Part shown: in pieces, positions 5,853 through 14,967 of the stretch
Layout of the letters: each line of letters opens with the position of its first letter
Numbering within the stretch: position 1 is the stretch's first letter
Virus record (IMG/VR): IMGVR_UViG_3300000116_000060
Coordinates: 1-38,896 of that record
Origin: a virus
DNA length: 38,896 bases
Reading direction: 5' to 3' (one strand)
Made by a program: the position numbers and the translations under genes
Notes under the pieces: model-generated
What the model saw: the letters and a program-made list of their open reading frames with translations, nothing else
What the model was told of the DNA's origin: nothing
Databases searched by the model: none

Positions 5853-8294
5853 TTAATTTGCTTTCTGTCTGGCGTTAAGAGATGCTATATCTCTTTGAGT
5901 TTGGATACGATCTTCTGCTATTCTTGTTTTATCTCTTAAAGCTTCTTGAGAAACAGCAACACGTTGTTGATCTATCATATTATCATTAATCTCTTTTTCT
6001 CTATCAAACTCTTGTCTAGCTACAAATTCACTATCTTTTCTTTGTAAATCAGCGGCTTTTATTTCTAATTCTTTGTTTCTAATTTCTACAAGAGGATCAG
6101 TTTCTGGCGGAGTTTCCATAGATTGTGACAATTGCTCAACAGTATCTGCTATTATTTGAGCCGCAATTTTATCTATTTGTGGCTGTATTTGTTGCATCAT
6201 AGCTTGCATCTGTTGTTGATCTTGCTGAACTTCAGGAGGGATTCCTTGCATAATTTGTTGCTGTGCCTGTTCCTCAGACATTAATCCAATATGCTCCTGC
6301 ACATGCCCTTGTAGAGCCATAATAGCATTTGGGTTCATTTCTACTGCTGGAGTAGACATAATGGCTAAATGAGTCTCGATATGGGCCTGATGGTCTTGAC
6401 CTGGAAATGCCTGCAAAGGAACACCCAATAAAGAGTTTTGATTTTCTTTGGCTGCATTAACTGGTTGAGGCTGTGGAGGTGCAGGCAGTAAAGCATCAAT
6501 ATTGCTAACACCTAAAGCCTCGTACATCTTACGATAAGCTTGGTATAATCCTTGAGGGCCACCATGTATCTCTGGATTAGACTGAACTAACTGCAACTGT
6601 GTTTGAGCTAATGCAATCCTTTGAGACATAGAAAATATGTTTGGATCGCTGGTAGGAATAACATCAACTCTACCATCAAAGTCTTGCGCTTTAACTTCTG
6701 GACCAACTTCATTTGAAATAATATAGGGATATGGTTCTACGCTCTTAGAGAACACTTGAGCTAATAGCTTAAACTCTAATTTTTGAGAATAATGTAGCCT
6801 TTTATGGATAGCAGACATAACTTTTGTGCCACGCTCCATAATAGCCATAGTAGTCCCAACAGGAGTATCACCCCCCATTTCACCTACTTTTAGGTCTGCC
6901 ATAGACGCAAACCTACGCCCTGCGTCCACAAGATTACCTAAAAGGTTGTACAAAGTACCTGAAGGCTCTTTAAATGGTAATGGCATAAGCGCACCACGCA
7001 AATCGCCACTAACTACGTCTATATCTCTAAATTCTCCAGGCTGTAGTGGTTCGTCATCATTTTTGATCCTAGCACCACGAGCTTTAAATCCAGCAGGAAG
7101 ATTAGCTAAAGTACCCGCATCTATAAGCTGTCTTAAAATCGAAGTAGAAGCTTGAGCTAACCCTCCAATCATATGAGTTAGCCCCAACCCATAAAAACCA
7201 AGACCTGGAAGAAACTTGTAATGAACAAAGAAATGTTTTTGTTTCTTCATTGTGTCTTGCTCTTCGTAGTTCCTCCTAATAGATAATACTTCGCTAGTAT
7301 CCTCTAAAATTGTTACGATATAAGGCAACTGTAAACCAGTAGGCTCACCCATCTCGTCAATATCTTCAAATCCCTCTAAATCTAGATTTAAATGGACTTC
7401 ATATAAAGTTAACTCTTCTGAGTTATTAGTTGGATGAACGCCTTGAATATCATTAATAGATTCTTGAACTTCACCAGAATCATCGGTTCCAGAAGAAGGT
7501 AAATCTATGTCATCACTATAAAAACCTGCTAACTGAAGCTTCCTAACTTCATTAGAGTTCATGCTAATTCTATGCGTAACTCTAGGAGAGGAAGCTAGAT
7601 CTGATACTCCGTATGGAACAATTAAATCTTCTGCGTGAACAAAATCAGATACAGCTCTGTTTTTTAATGGGTTAAAATAAATCTTTTTAAATGTAGAACC
7701 AATAATAGGTAAGTAGAATAACATCTGATCTAACTCTGGATCATATTCTTCCATCTTACATGTAATCATATAGTTCATGTATTCTTGGACTCTTTCAGCT
7801 TGCTTAATAAGAGCCTCAGTCTCTTCTCCAAATACCTGCACCCTTACTGGCCCTTGGGCTGGTAACAGCTCCCTGTAGGCTTGCGATTGGAACTGGGTGA
7901 CAGACTCAGCCAAAAGAGGGTGAACAATGCCAGAGGAGCCTTCAAATGGCTCAGAACGCTTTTCGTTTTTCATGCCAAGAAATTCTATGCCTTTTTTATA
8001 GGTGTCTTCCCAATCTTTTCTTGAAGATAAATCATCATCAATCGAACCTATCAAATCAGATGCTATTGTACCTAACTCTCCAGAATCCATTGTATCTGCT
8101 AAATTACCATCAAAAGGAAGATCTATAGTAACAGTTTCCTCCTCAAATTCACCTACAATAGCAGAACCATCTTCCATTTCTAGGATTCCAGGTCCAATTT
8201 GCATTTCTTCTATTTCAACAATAGCTTCAGGATTTTCATCTAAAGGAAGAATTCCAGGCATACCACCTGCTCCCATATCTCTCTCAACAGCCAT
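5853..8294 (-). CDS. Portal protein (P22-like)
   Basis: An 813-aa protein. An acidic N-terminal extension (about 1-90) leads into the diagnostic portal segment DWEDTYKKGIEFLGMK, then EPFEGSSGIVHPLLAES and YRELLPAQGPVRVQV. Further conserved parts are GSTFKKIYFNP, GFYGLGLTHMIGG and the clip/wing region FKARGARIKNDDEPLQPGEF. The C-terminus (about 600-813) is Gln-rich and coiled-coil, as in the long P22 portal barrel. Twelve copies form the DNA entry ring that docks terminase and tail. AGGAGATCACA precedes the ATG at 8294. A structured leader lies upstream. The length fits P22-type rather than HK97-type portals. Confidence 0.88.
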   Translation of the reverse strand: MAVERDMGAGGMPGILPLDENPEAIVEIEEMQIGPGILEMEDGSAIVGEFEEETVTIDLPFDGNLADTMDSGELGTIASDLIGSIDDDLSSRKDWEDTYKKGIEFLGMKNEKRSEPFEGSSGIVHPLLAESVTQFQSQAYRELLPAQGPVRVQVFGEETEALIKQAERVQEYMNYMITCKMEEYDPELDQMLFYLPIIGSTFKKIYFNPLKNRAVSDFVHAEDLIVPYGVSDLASSPRVTHRISMNSNEVRKLQLAGFYSDDIDLPSSGTDDSGEVQESINDIQGVHPTNNSEELTLYEVHLNLDLEGFEDIDEMGEPTGLQLPYIVTILEDTSEVLSIRRNYEEQDTMKKQKHFFVHYKFLPGLGFYGLGLTHMIGGLAQASTSILRQLIDAGTLANLPAGFKARGARIKNDDEPLQPGEFRDIDVVSGDLRGALMPLPFKEPSGTLYNLLGNLVDAGRRFASMADLKVGEMGGDTPVGTTMAIMERGTKVMSAIHKRLHYSQKLEFKLLAQVFSKSVEPYPYIISNEVGPEVKAQDFDGRVDVIPTSDPNIFSMSQRIALAQTQLQLVQSNPEIHGGPQGLYQAYRKMYEALGVSNIDALLPAPPQPQPVNAAKENQNSLLGVPLQAFPGQDHQAHIETHLAIMSTPAVEMNPNAIMALQGHVQEHIGLMSEEQAQQQIMQGIPPEVQQDQQQMQAMMQQIQPQIDKIAAQIIADTVEQLSQSMETPPETDPLVEIRNKELEIKAADLQRKDSEFVARQEFDREKEINDNMIDQQRVAVSQEALRDKTRIAEDRIQTQRDIASLNARQKAN

Positions 8295-8316
8295 TGTGAT
8301 CTCCTATATATAAAGT

Positions 8317-8410
8317 GTTGGGGCAGAAATTGCTCATACCACTTTTCTCTCCAAAAATGGGAACAGACAACAGTTAGTGGGAGGACTCACCTGTTGCACT
8401 CTACCCCAAC
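8317..8410 (-). promoter_or_regulatory. Structured RNA leader of the portal gene
   Basis: On the minus strand the 125-base gap before the portal gene is bracketed by an 11-bp pairing, GTTGGGGTAGA with TCTGCCCCAAC (one U-G). Inside it is a strong hairpin at 8368-8396: CAACAG pairs with CTGTTG and AGT with ACT around loop CCTCCC, with one bulge and one mismatch. A weak CCA/TGG hairpin may add a third arm. The domain ends 23 bases before the portal ATG, just ahead of its ribosome site. Sixteen bases here (8392-8407) match the helicase leader pseudoknot at 27407-27422 at 14 positions. No U-run follows, so it is more likely a translational or processing element than a terminator. Confidence 0.5.
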
Positions 8411-8419
8411 CTCTTTGCG

Positions 8420-8608
8420 CTATCTAACGCCAATAAACTTAGTCCCTCTTAGTGCAGCTCCACCGCCTCTAGAGTTTCCTGCTCCTGTTCCGCCTGTCAT
8501 AGGAGCCTTTTTTAGATTGTTAAAAGACTCACTCATTACACCTGTAACTGCATTTTGATTGTTGCCGTCAGTAGGTGTTTTTATTGTTTTCTTTTTCTTC
8601 ATCTTCAT
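8420..8608 (-). CDS. Small basic Gly-rich phage protein (62 aa)
   Basis: A 62-aa basic protein starting MKMKKKKTIKTP and ending NSRGGGAALRGTKFIGVR. The terminal pattern RGGGAA-x-RGTKF is a recurring tail of tiny proteins near terminase and portal genes of marine phages. No catalytic or membrane feature is visible. It lies 12 bases downstream of the 137-aa gene, and its stop is directly followed by the structured portal leader. Function unknown. Confidence 0.55.
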   Translation of the reverse strand: MKMKKKKTIKTPTDGNNQNAVTGVMSESFNNLKKAPMTGGTGAGNSRGGGAALRGTKFIGVR

Positions 8609-8620
8609 TGCTCTAATCCT

Positions 8621-9034
8621 TTACTTGTTCATTGCTCGACTTTTTCCACGACCTGGCATTACGCAACCACCGCCCTTGTACTTCTTCACTGAACCACCGC
8701 CTTTGTATTTCTTAACCATACCGCCGCCCATCATGCCTTTTCTTTTACCCATCATGTTTTCTAAACGAGACCTATCCATATTACTCATGCCTCGTCCAGA
8801 TTCTTTAAGACCTCCTTTACTCAGCAGCATCATAAGTTTTTTAATCATACCTGCTTTTTCTGCATCCATGTCAGTAGTTGCATTTTGAGACTCCATATCA
8901 GACATACCGCGTTCAGCCATCATTCTTCTGTTGTTTGCTATGTCTTCGTCAGTAACAGCTTTACCTGCACCCGCTCCCGTCATACCCTTCATTATTTTTG
9001 CCATTCTGATACTGTCTGCCATAGAATCTGCCAT
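8621..9034 (-). CDS. Met/Gly/Lys-rich small phage protein (137 aa)
   Basis: A 137-aa protein that is helical and Met-rich in its first 80 residues (MADSMADSIRMAKIMKGMTG). It then becomes a disordered basic tail with a tandem duplication of VKKYKGGG and the terminal segment GCVMPGRGKSRAMNK. The VKKYKGGG-type tail also appears in other small phage proteins. AGGAGATAAAAA precedes the ATG at 9034, 10 bases after the terminase large subunit stop. The function is unknown; the location between terminase and portal suggests a packaging or virion-associated peptide. Confidence 0.6.
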   Translation of the reverse strand: MADSMADSIRMAKIMKGMTGAGAGKAVTDEDIANNRRMMAERGMSDMESQNATTDMDAEKAGMIKKLMMLLSKGGLKESGRGMSNMDRSRLENMMGKRKGMMGGGMVKKYKGGGSVKKYKGGGCVMPGRGKSRAMNK

Positions 9035-9044
9035 TTTTTATCTC

Positions 9045-10523
9045 CTAATAATACTCTCTTGAGCTTCTAAATTCGTAGTCATCTTCGTCATTATAGTCAG
9101 TTGGGGTAACAATAAAACCACCTTGCCTAAAACGGAGTATAGCCTGTGTCATGCTATCTGCCAAGTCATCATGTTCGCCATTAGGAAAAGAAGCACATTC
9201 TTCCATCACCTCATCCGCAAAATTAGTCTCAGGACACCACACCATGCCACTCTCAAATACAGGAGCGCAGGAGTGCATCCTCGTAAACTTATCAGCACCA
9301 CGGCTCGGAGTAAATGGTGTTACTGGAATCCCCATACGCCTTAATTCTTGCGTTAAAGGCATCCCTGAACCTTTTTGCTCTATGAGAACCATATCAGGGT
9401 CATACAATTTGTAAAGTTCATTTGCCTCTTCTTTTAGCTGTGGGAACTCCCAACGCCCCTTAACAGCGTCCAAAAGCATGATATGTTCCTCATTTGACTC
9501 AGATTCAGTGAATATTCCCCATGTTGTAACCGCAGAATAGTCGGCTCTATCACTCTTACTAAAGGCCGTATCATAGCTCTGAATGATGTAATTACACTCA
9601 GGAGGGTCCTCTTTTTCCCACTTTTGCCACCATTCTCGCTTGATTATCGCCCCTTCTTCGGCTGTGGGGTTCTGCATGTACTGTGCGTTCCACTTCCCCA
9701 CAGGAATAGACGCTTTTACCCCCTCTAACTCCTCTAATTTCCAATATTCAGGCCATAATGACTTGCCAGAGGGCATAATAGCGGGAAATTCTACTATATC
9801 CCACTTATCAGCTCCTTTTTCGCTCTGTTTAGACAAAACTTTTGCCGTTAAGTCCCTAATAGACCACCTCGTCATCACAATTATGATCGAACCACCAGGC
9901 TGTAGACGCTGTCGAGGACCAGAAGTGTACCATTCGTAGATAGTATCAAGCGCAGTAGCACTTAATGCGTCTTGCTCAGACACAGGATCATCAATAATAG
10001 CTAAATCAGCACCACGACCAGCTAACGCACCCCCAACTCCAACCGCATAATACTCTCCACCCGCATTTGTACTCCACCTGCCAGAGGCTTTAGCATCAAC
10101 AGCAAGCTTAACGTCAGGGAAAATGTCCTGAAAGTCCTCATTCTCAATTAAATTCTTTACTTTTCTACCAAAACCAACCGCCAGCTCCGCCGTGTGAGTC
10201 GCCTGAATGATTTTTTTAGTAGGATCACGTCCCATAAGCCACGTTGGGAACAAATAAGACGCAAATTCACTCTTTGTATGACGAGGAGGCATGTTAATAA
10301 TAAGTCTTTTGATCTTACCATCAGCCACAGCTTGCAATTTTTCAGCATAAATCTTATGATGCGCCCCCTCAATAAAATCAGGCCACACATACTTAACAAA
10401 AGACATGAAATCTTTTTGTTTCTCTTCTCTTTCATCTAATTTATTAAGCCGCTCCAACATAGGAGCAACTTTCATAAGCTCTTCGTCAGTTAGAAACTGC
10501 GAAAAGTCTTCTACACCATCCAT
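9045..10523 (-). CDS. terL: Terminase large subunit
   Basis: A 492-aa packaging motor. The ATPase domain (about 40-250) has a Walker A variant PPRHTKSE at 79-86, where the usual G before KS is T (seen in relatives), a Walker B LAIIDDP at 175-180 and the coupling motif MTRW at 217-220. The RNase H-fold nuclease domain has D318 in SYDTAF, E382 in VLIEQKG and the acidic cluster in HDDLADS at 451-457. It cuts concatemeric DNA and pumps it through the portal. It lies 4 bases after the 1242-aa gene. Its small subunit is not adjacent but at 18.4 kb, across the accessory island. Confidence 0.93.
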   Translation of the reverse strand: MDGVEDFSQFLTDEELMKVAPMLERLNKLDEREEKQKDFMSFVKYVWPDFIEGAHHKIYAEKLQAVADGKIKRLIINMPPRHTKSEFASYLFPTWLMGRDPTKKIIQATHTAELAVGFGRKVKNLIENEDFQDIFPDVKLAVDAKASGRWSTNAGGEYYAVGVGGALAGRGADLAIIDDPVSEQDALSATALDTIYEWYTSGPRQRLQPGGSIIIVMTRWSIRDLTAKVLSKQSEKGADKWDIVEFPAIMPSGKSLWPEYWKLEELEGVKASIPVGKWNAQYMQNPTAEEGAIIKREWWQKWEKEDPPECNYIIQSYDTAFSKSDRADYSAVTTWGIFTESESNEEHIMLLDAVKGRWEFPQLKEEANELYKLYDPDMVLIEQKGSGMPLTQELRRMGIPVTPFTPSRGADKFTRMHSCAPVFESGMVWCPETNFADEVMEECASFPNGEHDDLADSMTQAILRFRQGGFIVTPTDYNDEDDYEFRSSREYY

Positions 10524-10527
10524 AACC

Positions 10528-13500
10528 CTACCCCGTTAAGCTACTTAAAAACCTTTGTGTCGCTGAAGCTAAACTATCTGTTACAGCTCCACTTGTAAGA
10601 GGATCTACTCCCATTGCGCCACCTTTGTTCGCAAAAGTAATTGGATTGAATGTCTCAGTAGGTTCAGTAGGAACTCTAGAAGGCTGTTTAATTCTAGCAA
10701 TAATCTCGTCTAAAGTTTCTGTAGGTGTTTCATCTTCAGATGTGTCATCTGTATCATCCTCAGTTGTTTCATCATCTTCACCTACATTTTGAACTGGAAC
10801 ACAAACGCCACCACTTAATACATAACCCGCTGGACATGGATCATTAGGAGCAGGAGAATCATCATCATCAGGGCCAGGTTTGAATCCTTCTCCTAAAATG
10901 TAATCATAAAGAGGATCTTTGTTATCAAATTGATTGGGCATAACTGAATGACCTTTGTATTCAACTATGTTGCCTTTTGCGTCTTTGATAACAACACCAA
11001 CATACTTACCTTTATGTCTTCCTTTTTGTATTCTAACCGCTGTCGCTGTTTGACCATCTTTCAAGTAGCCTCTTTTATCTCCATCTAATAGGTCAGCCTG
11101 TTCCTTCATGTCTTTTTGAGTTAATTTTATCATAACCTTATCAAGCAGTGCCAAAATAGGATGCGCTTTAGAAATAAGACTAACACCATCTCTCACCCAA
11201 CCTTGGTTTCTTTCTCCAGCTCTTAGACGTTTTAAAAGCTCTTCTTTAGTTTCAAAAGCATAATTACCTTCACTTAGGCCGTCTAATTTGTTGTAGTAAA
11301 GATCGTTATTAAGGTCTTCTTTTACAGCTTTTATTGTGCCTGCGGTAACATCGCCATTTTGTCCGTTGCCAGCATTAGCAATAAGTTGTTCTAGTTTTAC
11401 AATTCCTTTGTTTTCAATCTCATTTTCATCAGGGAAACCTCCAGTAACAGCGTTTGAAATTGTTTCTTCTAAATCTAAACCTTCACCACCTTCTCCTTGA
11501 AACTCTGAATTAATATCATTGACAAGGGCTTCTTCCTCATAACCACCTGCTTGTTCAGAACCAAAATCATCAAAACTAACTGCTGGATCTCCAATGCCCA
11601 TTGGGTCTACAGGATCGCCTAAAGGCTGTATGGAACTGCCGCCTGTAGGAACATCGGCTCTTGTATCCGTAGCCATCGCATTTATACCTGCATCCTCCTG
11701 AAAAGGACCACCTGTAGGAATATCTGCCTTATAAACAATCTCAGCATCATCTGGAATCATGGGTCCTAAACCGTCAAACTCACCTTCAAAGGTATTATTA
11801 TCAAATGTAATTGGTTGGTCGTCTGGCCTTTTAGTGTCTGAAGGAAATTTTTCTATAGGATCTCCAATGCCCATCGAATCAATAGAATCAAACGCTAAAG
11901 GCTGTATAGAACTTCCACCCGTAGGTCTATCAGCCCTTGTATCCGTAGCAAATACATCAAAACCCGCATCTTCACTATCAAGTGGGCCACCCACAAGAGG
12001 ACTAGGAGTTGGGAAAATACGGGCATCATCTTTTGGTGGAGCCATAGATGTAGCTGGTCTAGTGCTAAAACCTTTTGAAGCCCTATCTCTCTCAAAGGCA
12101 TCAAGTTCTCTTGCATTTTGATCATCATTCCTAGCGCGTAATGCGTTAGAAGCTCCCTCATCACCATCTAAAGATAGTTGCTCTAATTCAGCCTCACTAA
12201 GGTCGCTATACATAACAGAAGAATCAAATCCCTCTCCATCCTCATCAAAACCAAACCCAGTAGGCGTAGGTGTTTGATTCGCTAAGTCCTCAGTTCCAAA
12301 CATATCATTAGACGGAATATTAGCTTTTTCTAACTCATTTTTACGCTTTTCAAACTCATTAATACTATTTTGTAATTCAGTTTTAAAACCTGACATGTCA
12401 TCTCTAACAAAGTCATCAGTTTCAGGATTGTAAGGCATATACCCCCTACTATCTTTCGTAGGAGCAAATGGATCTCCAGTCATTAAACCAGACGTTAATC
12501 CACTCGAACCACTCGACATAATATTTCCACTAGTATTCGGGTCAGAAGGATCAAAATCAAAAGGAGAAATAGACCTGTTCTTAAACTCCTGTGGAGCCGC
12601 AAATAACATGTCATCTGGTAAAGCACGATTATCACTTATACGATCACCCATAGAGTCTACATACGCACCAGAAGACGAAAGCGCATCCGTCCTCTCAGGA
12701 AAACCAAGCTTGCTTCTAGCAAGAGCAAGACCATCAAGACTTTCCATTCTTTTCGCTAAGTTGCTCCTAGCAGTCACAGGATCAGTATCTAGACCCCCCG
12801 TTTTAGAAGATCCACCAAGATACCCAACATCACTAGACTCTAAATTCCCGCCATCACCTGTAAAATTACTGGATGAAAATTTAGGAATAGATATACCACT
12901 TGTTCCAGCATTTACAGTGTTACCACCAAAAATGTTTGACATCCTATCCCTAACTCCGTCATCAAAGATAGAAGAAGTGCCGCCAGTATTAGCAAACGTA
13001 CCCTCAGCACTCTCAGCATTTAAAAAGTCAGACGCAGGATTACCTAAATTCGTCATAGGTCTGTTATCCCTGCTAAACGGTTGCTCTAAACCACCCCTGT
13101 TGGAAAATAACTGACCACCACCAAAACCTGCATAACTATCTCGACTCGCAGTAGGATACTGCGTAGGCTCCTTATCATAACCAGCCGTGTTCATTACCTC
13201 AATCTCATCCGCAGAAGGATACTGCGCCGCAATCCTCTGCTCAGTCGCAGCCCTCAAAGCCGCTTCCGCTGCCGCCCTGTCATCCGCATCATTCTGACGC
13301 TGTTCTTCCTCTTGCCTGTCTAACTCATCTCTAAAATCACGCGCCTCAGCACCAAAATTCTCAGAACCAGGGCCATCTCTACGAGCATACGCAGGAACTC
13401 CACCTGGACCAGGCTGACCAGAACCACCCATCTGCCGCAACATAGACTGCTCTTGAGGATCAATATACGCCAACATATGAGGCTGATCTTCAATCATAGT

Positions 13501-14256
13501 CTGTCGAGGTACAGCTCCGCCTTGGTTAAAATTAGCCGCATAGTTTCCACCACCTGTCGCAGTGTTGTTTTGATGAAACAGCACATCCTCGTTGCCTCTG
13601 CTCATCGGATTATATGGACCGTTAAGTGCGGGACTTTTATTCATAAAGGGCATTAGCCCACCACCATAACCTGACGGAAGTCGATTATTGTATGGAATTT
13701 GAGTAATCGCTGGTTGAGCAATAGCAGTCATACCACCAGACTGTAAACCAAAAGTCTCTTGAGCATTGCCAGCAACTTCGTCAATAAATGGACCTACCTC
13801 CTGACTAGCCTGCTGTTGTAACTGAGTAGTAATATAACTGCTAAGAGGCTGTAAAGCACCCTGAATACCACCACCTCCACCATAACCGCCAAACGAAGGC
13901 ATAACCGCAGGTCTAGCCGCAGATAAATTCATAGGAGGTAAGAATCGTTGTTGGTCTGCTATGGGCTGCTGAACAGAGCCACCATGACTCATCCTCACAG
14001 GGCCACCCCTGTTCATAGCTAACGGAGCAGTCGTGTTCATCTTCTGTAAATACTTGCTAAACTTATCACGACCAGAAGAACTACCACCATAACCCGCAAT
14101 ACCAGAATTACTGCTGTTTAACGGAATCGGCGATCCTACAGGAGGAACACCACCCATCGGAGGCTGTAATCCAGGTAACGTAGGTGTCGGAGCAACAGGT
14201 TGAGTACCCGCCATCGGACTCATGCCCGTACCAAAACGTGGTGGAAATCCTGCCAT
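10528..14256 (-). CDS. Very large disordered virion protein (1242 aa)
   Basis: A 1242-aa low-complexity protein rich in G, P, S, D and N with almost no cysteine. The N-terminus (MAGFPPRFGTGMSPMAG) contains MNRGGPVRMSHGGSV and later FNQGGAVPRQ, echoing Gly-rich turns. At about 255-290 is the segment QPHMLAYIDPQEQSMLRQMG followed by GSGQPGPGGVPAY, which I know from marine phage virion proteins. A helical, lysine-rich domain lies at about 970-1100. A CPAGYVLSGGVCVP motif with two cysteines lies near 1150, then an acidic D/E/T linker and a short C-terminus. A roughly 35-residue unit is duplicated (about 763-800 and 856-890). Probably an internal or tail-associated virion protein; that is inference. 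AGGAGAAGGCTT precedes the ATG. Confidence 0.65.
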   Translation of the reverse strand: MAGFPPRFGTGMSPMAGTQPVAPTPTLPGLQPPMGGVPPVGSPIPLNSSNSGIAGYGGSSSGRDKFSKYLQKMNTTAPLAMNRGGPVRMSHGGSVQQPIADQQRFLPPMNLSAARPAVMPSFGGYGGGGGIQGALQPLSSYITTQLQQQASQEVGPFIDEVAGNAQETFGLQSGGMTAIAQPAITQIPYNNRLPSGYGGGLMPFMNKSPALNGPYNPMSRGNEDVLFHQNNTATGGGNYAANFNQGGAVPRQTMIEDQPHMLAYIDPQEQSMLRQMGGSGQPGPGGVPAYARRDGPGSENFGAEARDFRDELDRQEEEQRQNDADDRAAAEAALRAATEQRIAAQYPSADEIEVMNTAGYDKEPTQYPTASRDSYAGFGGGQLFSNRGGLEQPFSRDNRPMTNLGNPASDFLNAESAEGTFANTGGTSSIFDDGVRDRMSNIFGGNTVNAGTSGISIPKFSSSNFTGDGGNLESSDVGYLGGSSKTGGLDTDPVTARSNLAKRMESLDGLALARSKLGFPERTDALSSSGAYVDSMGDRISDNRALPDDMLFAAPQEFKNRSISPFDFDPSDPNTSGNIMSSGSSGLTSGLMTGDPFAPTKDSRGYMPYNPETDDFVRDDMSGFKTELQNSINEFEKRKNELEKANIPSNDMFGTEDLANQTPTPTGFGFDEDGEGFDSSVMYSDLSEAELEQLSLDGDEGASNALRARNDDQNARELDAFERDRASKGFSTRPATSMAPPKDDARIFPTPSPLVGGPLDSEDAGFDVFATDTRADRPTGGSSIQPLAFDSIDSMGIGDPIEKFPSDTKRPDDQPITFDNNTFEGEFDGLGPMIPDDAEIVYKADIPTGGPFQEDAGINAMATDTRADVPTGGSSIQPLGDPVDPMGIGDPAVSFDDFGSEQAGGYEEEALVNDINSEFQGEGGEGLDLEETISNAVTGGFPDENEIENKGIVKLEQLIANAGNGQNGDVTAGTIKAVKEDLNNDLYYNKLDGLSEGNYAFETKEELLKRLRAGERNQGWVRDGVSLISKAHPILALLDKVMIKLTQKDMKEQADLLDGDKRGYLKDGQTATAVRIQKGRHKGKYVGVVIKDAKGNIVEYKGHSVMPNQFDNKDPLYDYILGEGFKPGPDDDDSPAPNDPCPAGYVLSGGVCVPVQNVGEDDETTEDDTDDTSEDETPTETLDEIIARIKQPSRVPTEPTETFNPITFANKGGAMGVDPLTSGAVTDSLASATQRFLSSLTG
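11590..11970 (-). repeat. Internal duplication in the 1242-aa virion protein
   Basis: Two diverged copies of a segment encoding ATDTRAD-x-PTGGSSIQPL followed by MGIGDP lie about 280 bases apart (roughly 11860-11970 and 11590-11690). The protein identity is obvious by eye, and the third positions have drifted. This is an old in-gene tandem duplication with about 55 residues of unique sequence between the copies. Confidence 0.75.
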
Positions 14257-14306
14257 AAGCCTTCTCCTAATAAATTATATAATACATACTAACAAAATAT
14301 TGAATT

Positions 14307-14543
14307 TTAATCAACATACTCTAATAAACCATTCTTTATCATACTATCCGCAAATAATTCCCTGCTACCATAATGATAATCACCACCATTCCACTCACAC
14401 ATCTCCATAGCCTTGCGCTTCATAAAAAGAACCTCCTGACTACTAGTCAGTATCGCCATATTAGATAAAATAGGAACAACTTCCTCTGGACTCTGCCCGT
14501 CAAATTCAACAACATCACCGTAACTCAAACGAAATGTAGGCAT
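14307..14543 (-). CDS. Small phage protein (78 aa)
   Basis: I choose the ATG at 14543 (MPTFRLSYGDVVEFDGQSPE), which has AAGGAAAAAG directly upstream. The longer frame to 14672 would run through the promoter region. The 78-aa product is acidic with an N-terminal beta-like segment, a central helix and a tail containing YGSRELFADSMIKNGLLEYV. I do not recognise a family. It is the first gene of the leftward virion block and is transcribed from a consensus promoter at 14587-14615. The 50-base gap to the next gene holds nothing obvious besides its ribosome site. Confidence 0.6.
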   Translation of the reverse strand: MPTFRLSYGDVVEFDGQSPEEVVPILSNMAILTSSQEVLFMKRKAMEMCEWNGGDYHYGSRELFADSMIKNGLLEYVD

Positions 14544-14586
14544 CTTTTTCCTTTTTTTAAAATTTTTTTTAGAGTAGTGTATTCGC

Positions 14587-14615
14587 AATAAAGATGAACA
14601 CACACAAATTGTCAA
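14587..14615 (-). promoter_or_regulatory. Sigma-70-type promoter for the leftward virion block
   Basis: On the minus strand TTGACA (14615-14610) is separated by exactly 17 bases from TTTATT (14592-14587, four of six matches to TATAAT). It lies 44 bases before the start of the 78-aa gene. The -35 box overlaps the ribosome site of the divergent plus-strand gene starting at 14626. Confidence 0.6.
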
Positions 14616-14625
14616 GGATCTAAAA

Positions 14626-14967
14626 GTGGGCTGTATAGAAATTCTACTCGCAATTTCACTGCACTTGGGCATGGACGGAGACTACAATGCAGTACACCCA
14701 CACGCCAGATGTAACATAGATGACTCAATATTCGGCGTATACTACAACTCACTCAACAATCTCAGCTTCTACGCCGCTAGAGAATTCAAATTCGGTTACT
14801 TCTGGGACCAAAGAATCGAACTAGGCTTCGTATCAGGCTACTCATCCAGCACAGTAACACCCATCATTCGATACAAGATCGAAAACTTTTTCATCTCACC
14901 CAGCTACGAGACACTCAATGGGGACAACAACTACGGCCTAGTCGTCGGGTTCGAGTTCAAACTTTAA
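14626..14967 (+). CDS. Small beta-barrel-like protein on the opposite strand (113 aa)
   Basis: A 113-aa protein. The start is a GTG at 14626 with AAGGA 7 bases upstream; no in-frame ATG precedes it. After a hydrophobic start (IEILLAISLHLGMDGDYN) the conserved-looking segment AVHPHARC is followed by about six amphipathic strands, for example IFGVYYNS, LSFYAAREFKFG, RIELGFVSGYS and YGLVVGFEFKL. It ends in an aromatic/hydrophobic strand as outer-membrane barrels do. I recall homologues in phages, sometimes annotated as PagP- or outer-membrane-like; function is not established. It is the only plus-strand gene in the first 19 kb, so it is probably a separately regulated accessory gene. Confidence 0.6.
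   Translation: MGCIEILLAISLHLGMDGDYNAVHPHARCNIDDSIFGVYYNSLNNLSFYAAREFKFGYFWDQRIELGFVSGYSSSTVTPIIRYKIENFFISPSYETLNGDNNYGLVVGFEFKL

Noticed and set aside
8317-8410. tRNA or hammerhead ribozyme in the portal leader
   Set aside because: No T-loop GTTCRA, no anticodon arm geometry, and no CTGATGA/GAAA hammerhead core on either strand.
12608-13114. 168-aa plus-strand frame inside the 1242-aa gene
   Set aside because: A Ser/Pro/Leu-rich shadow of a Gly/Ser/Asp-rich gene; no ribosome site and no recognisable motif.
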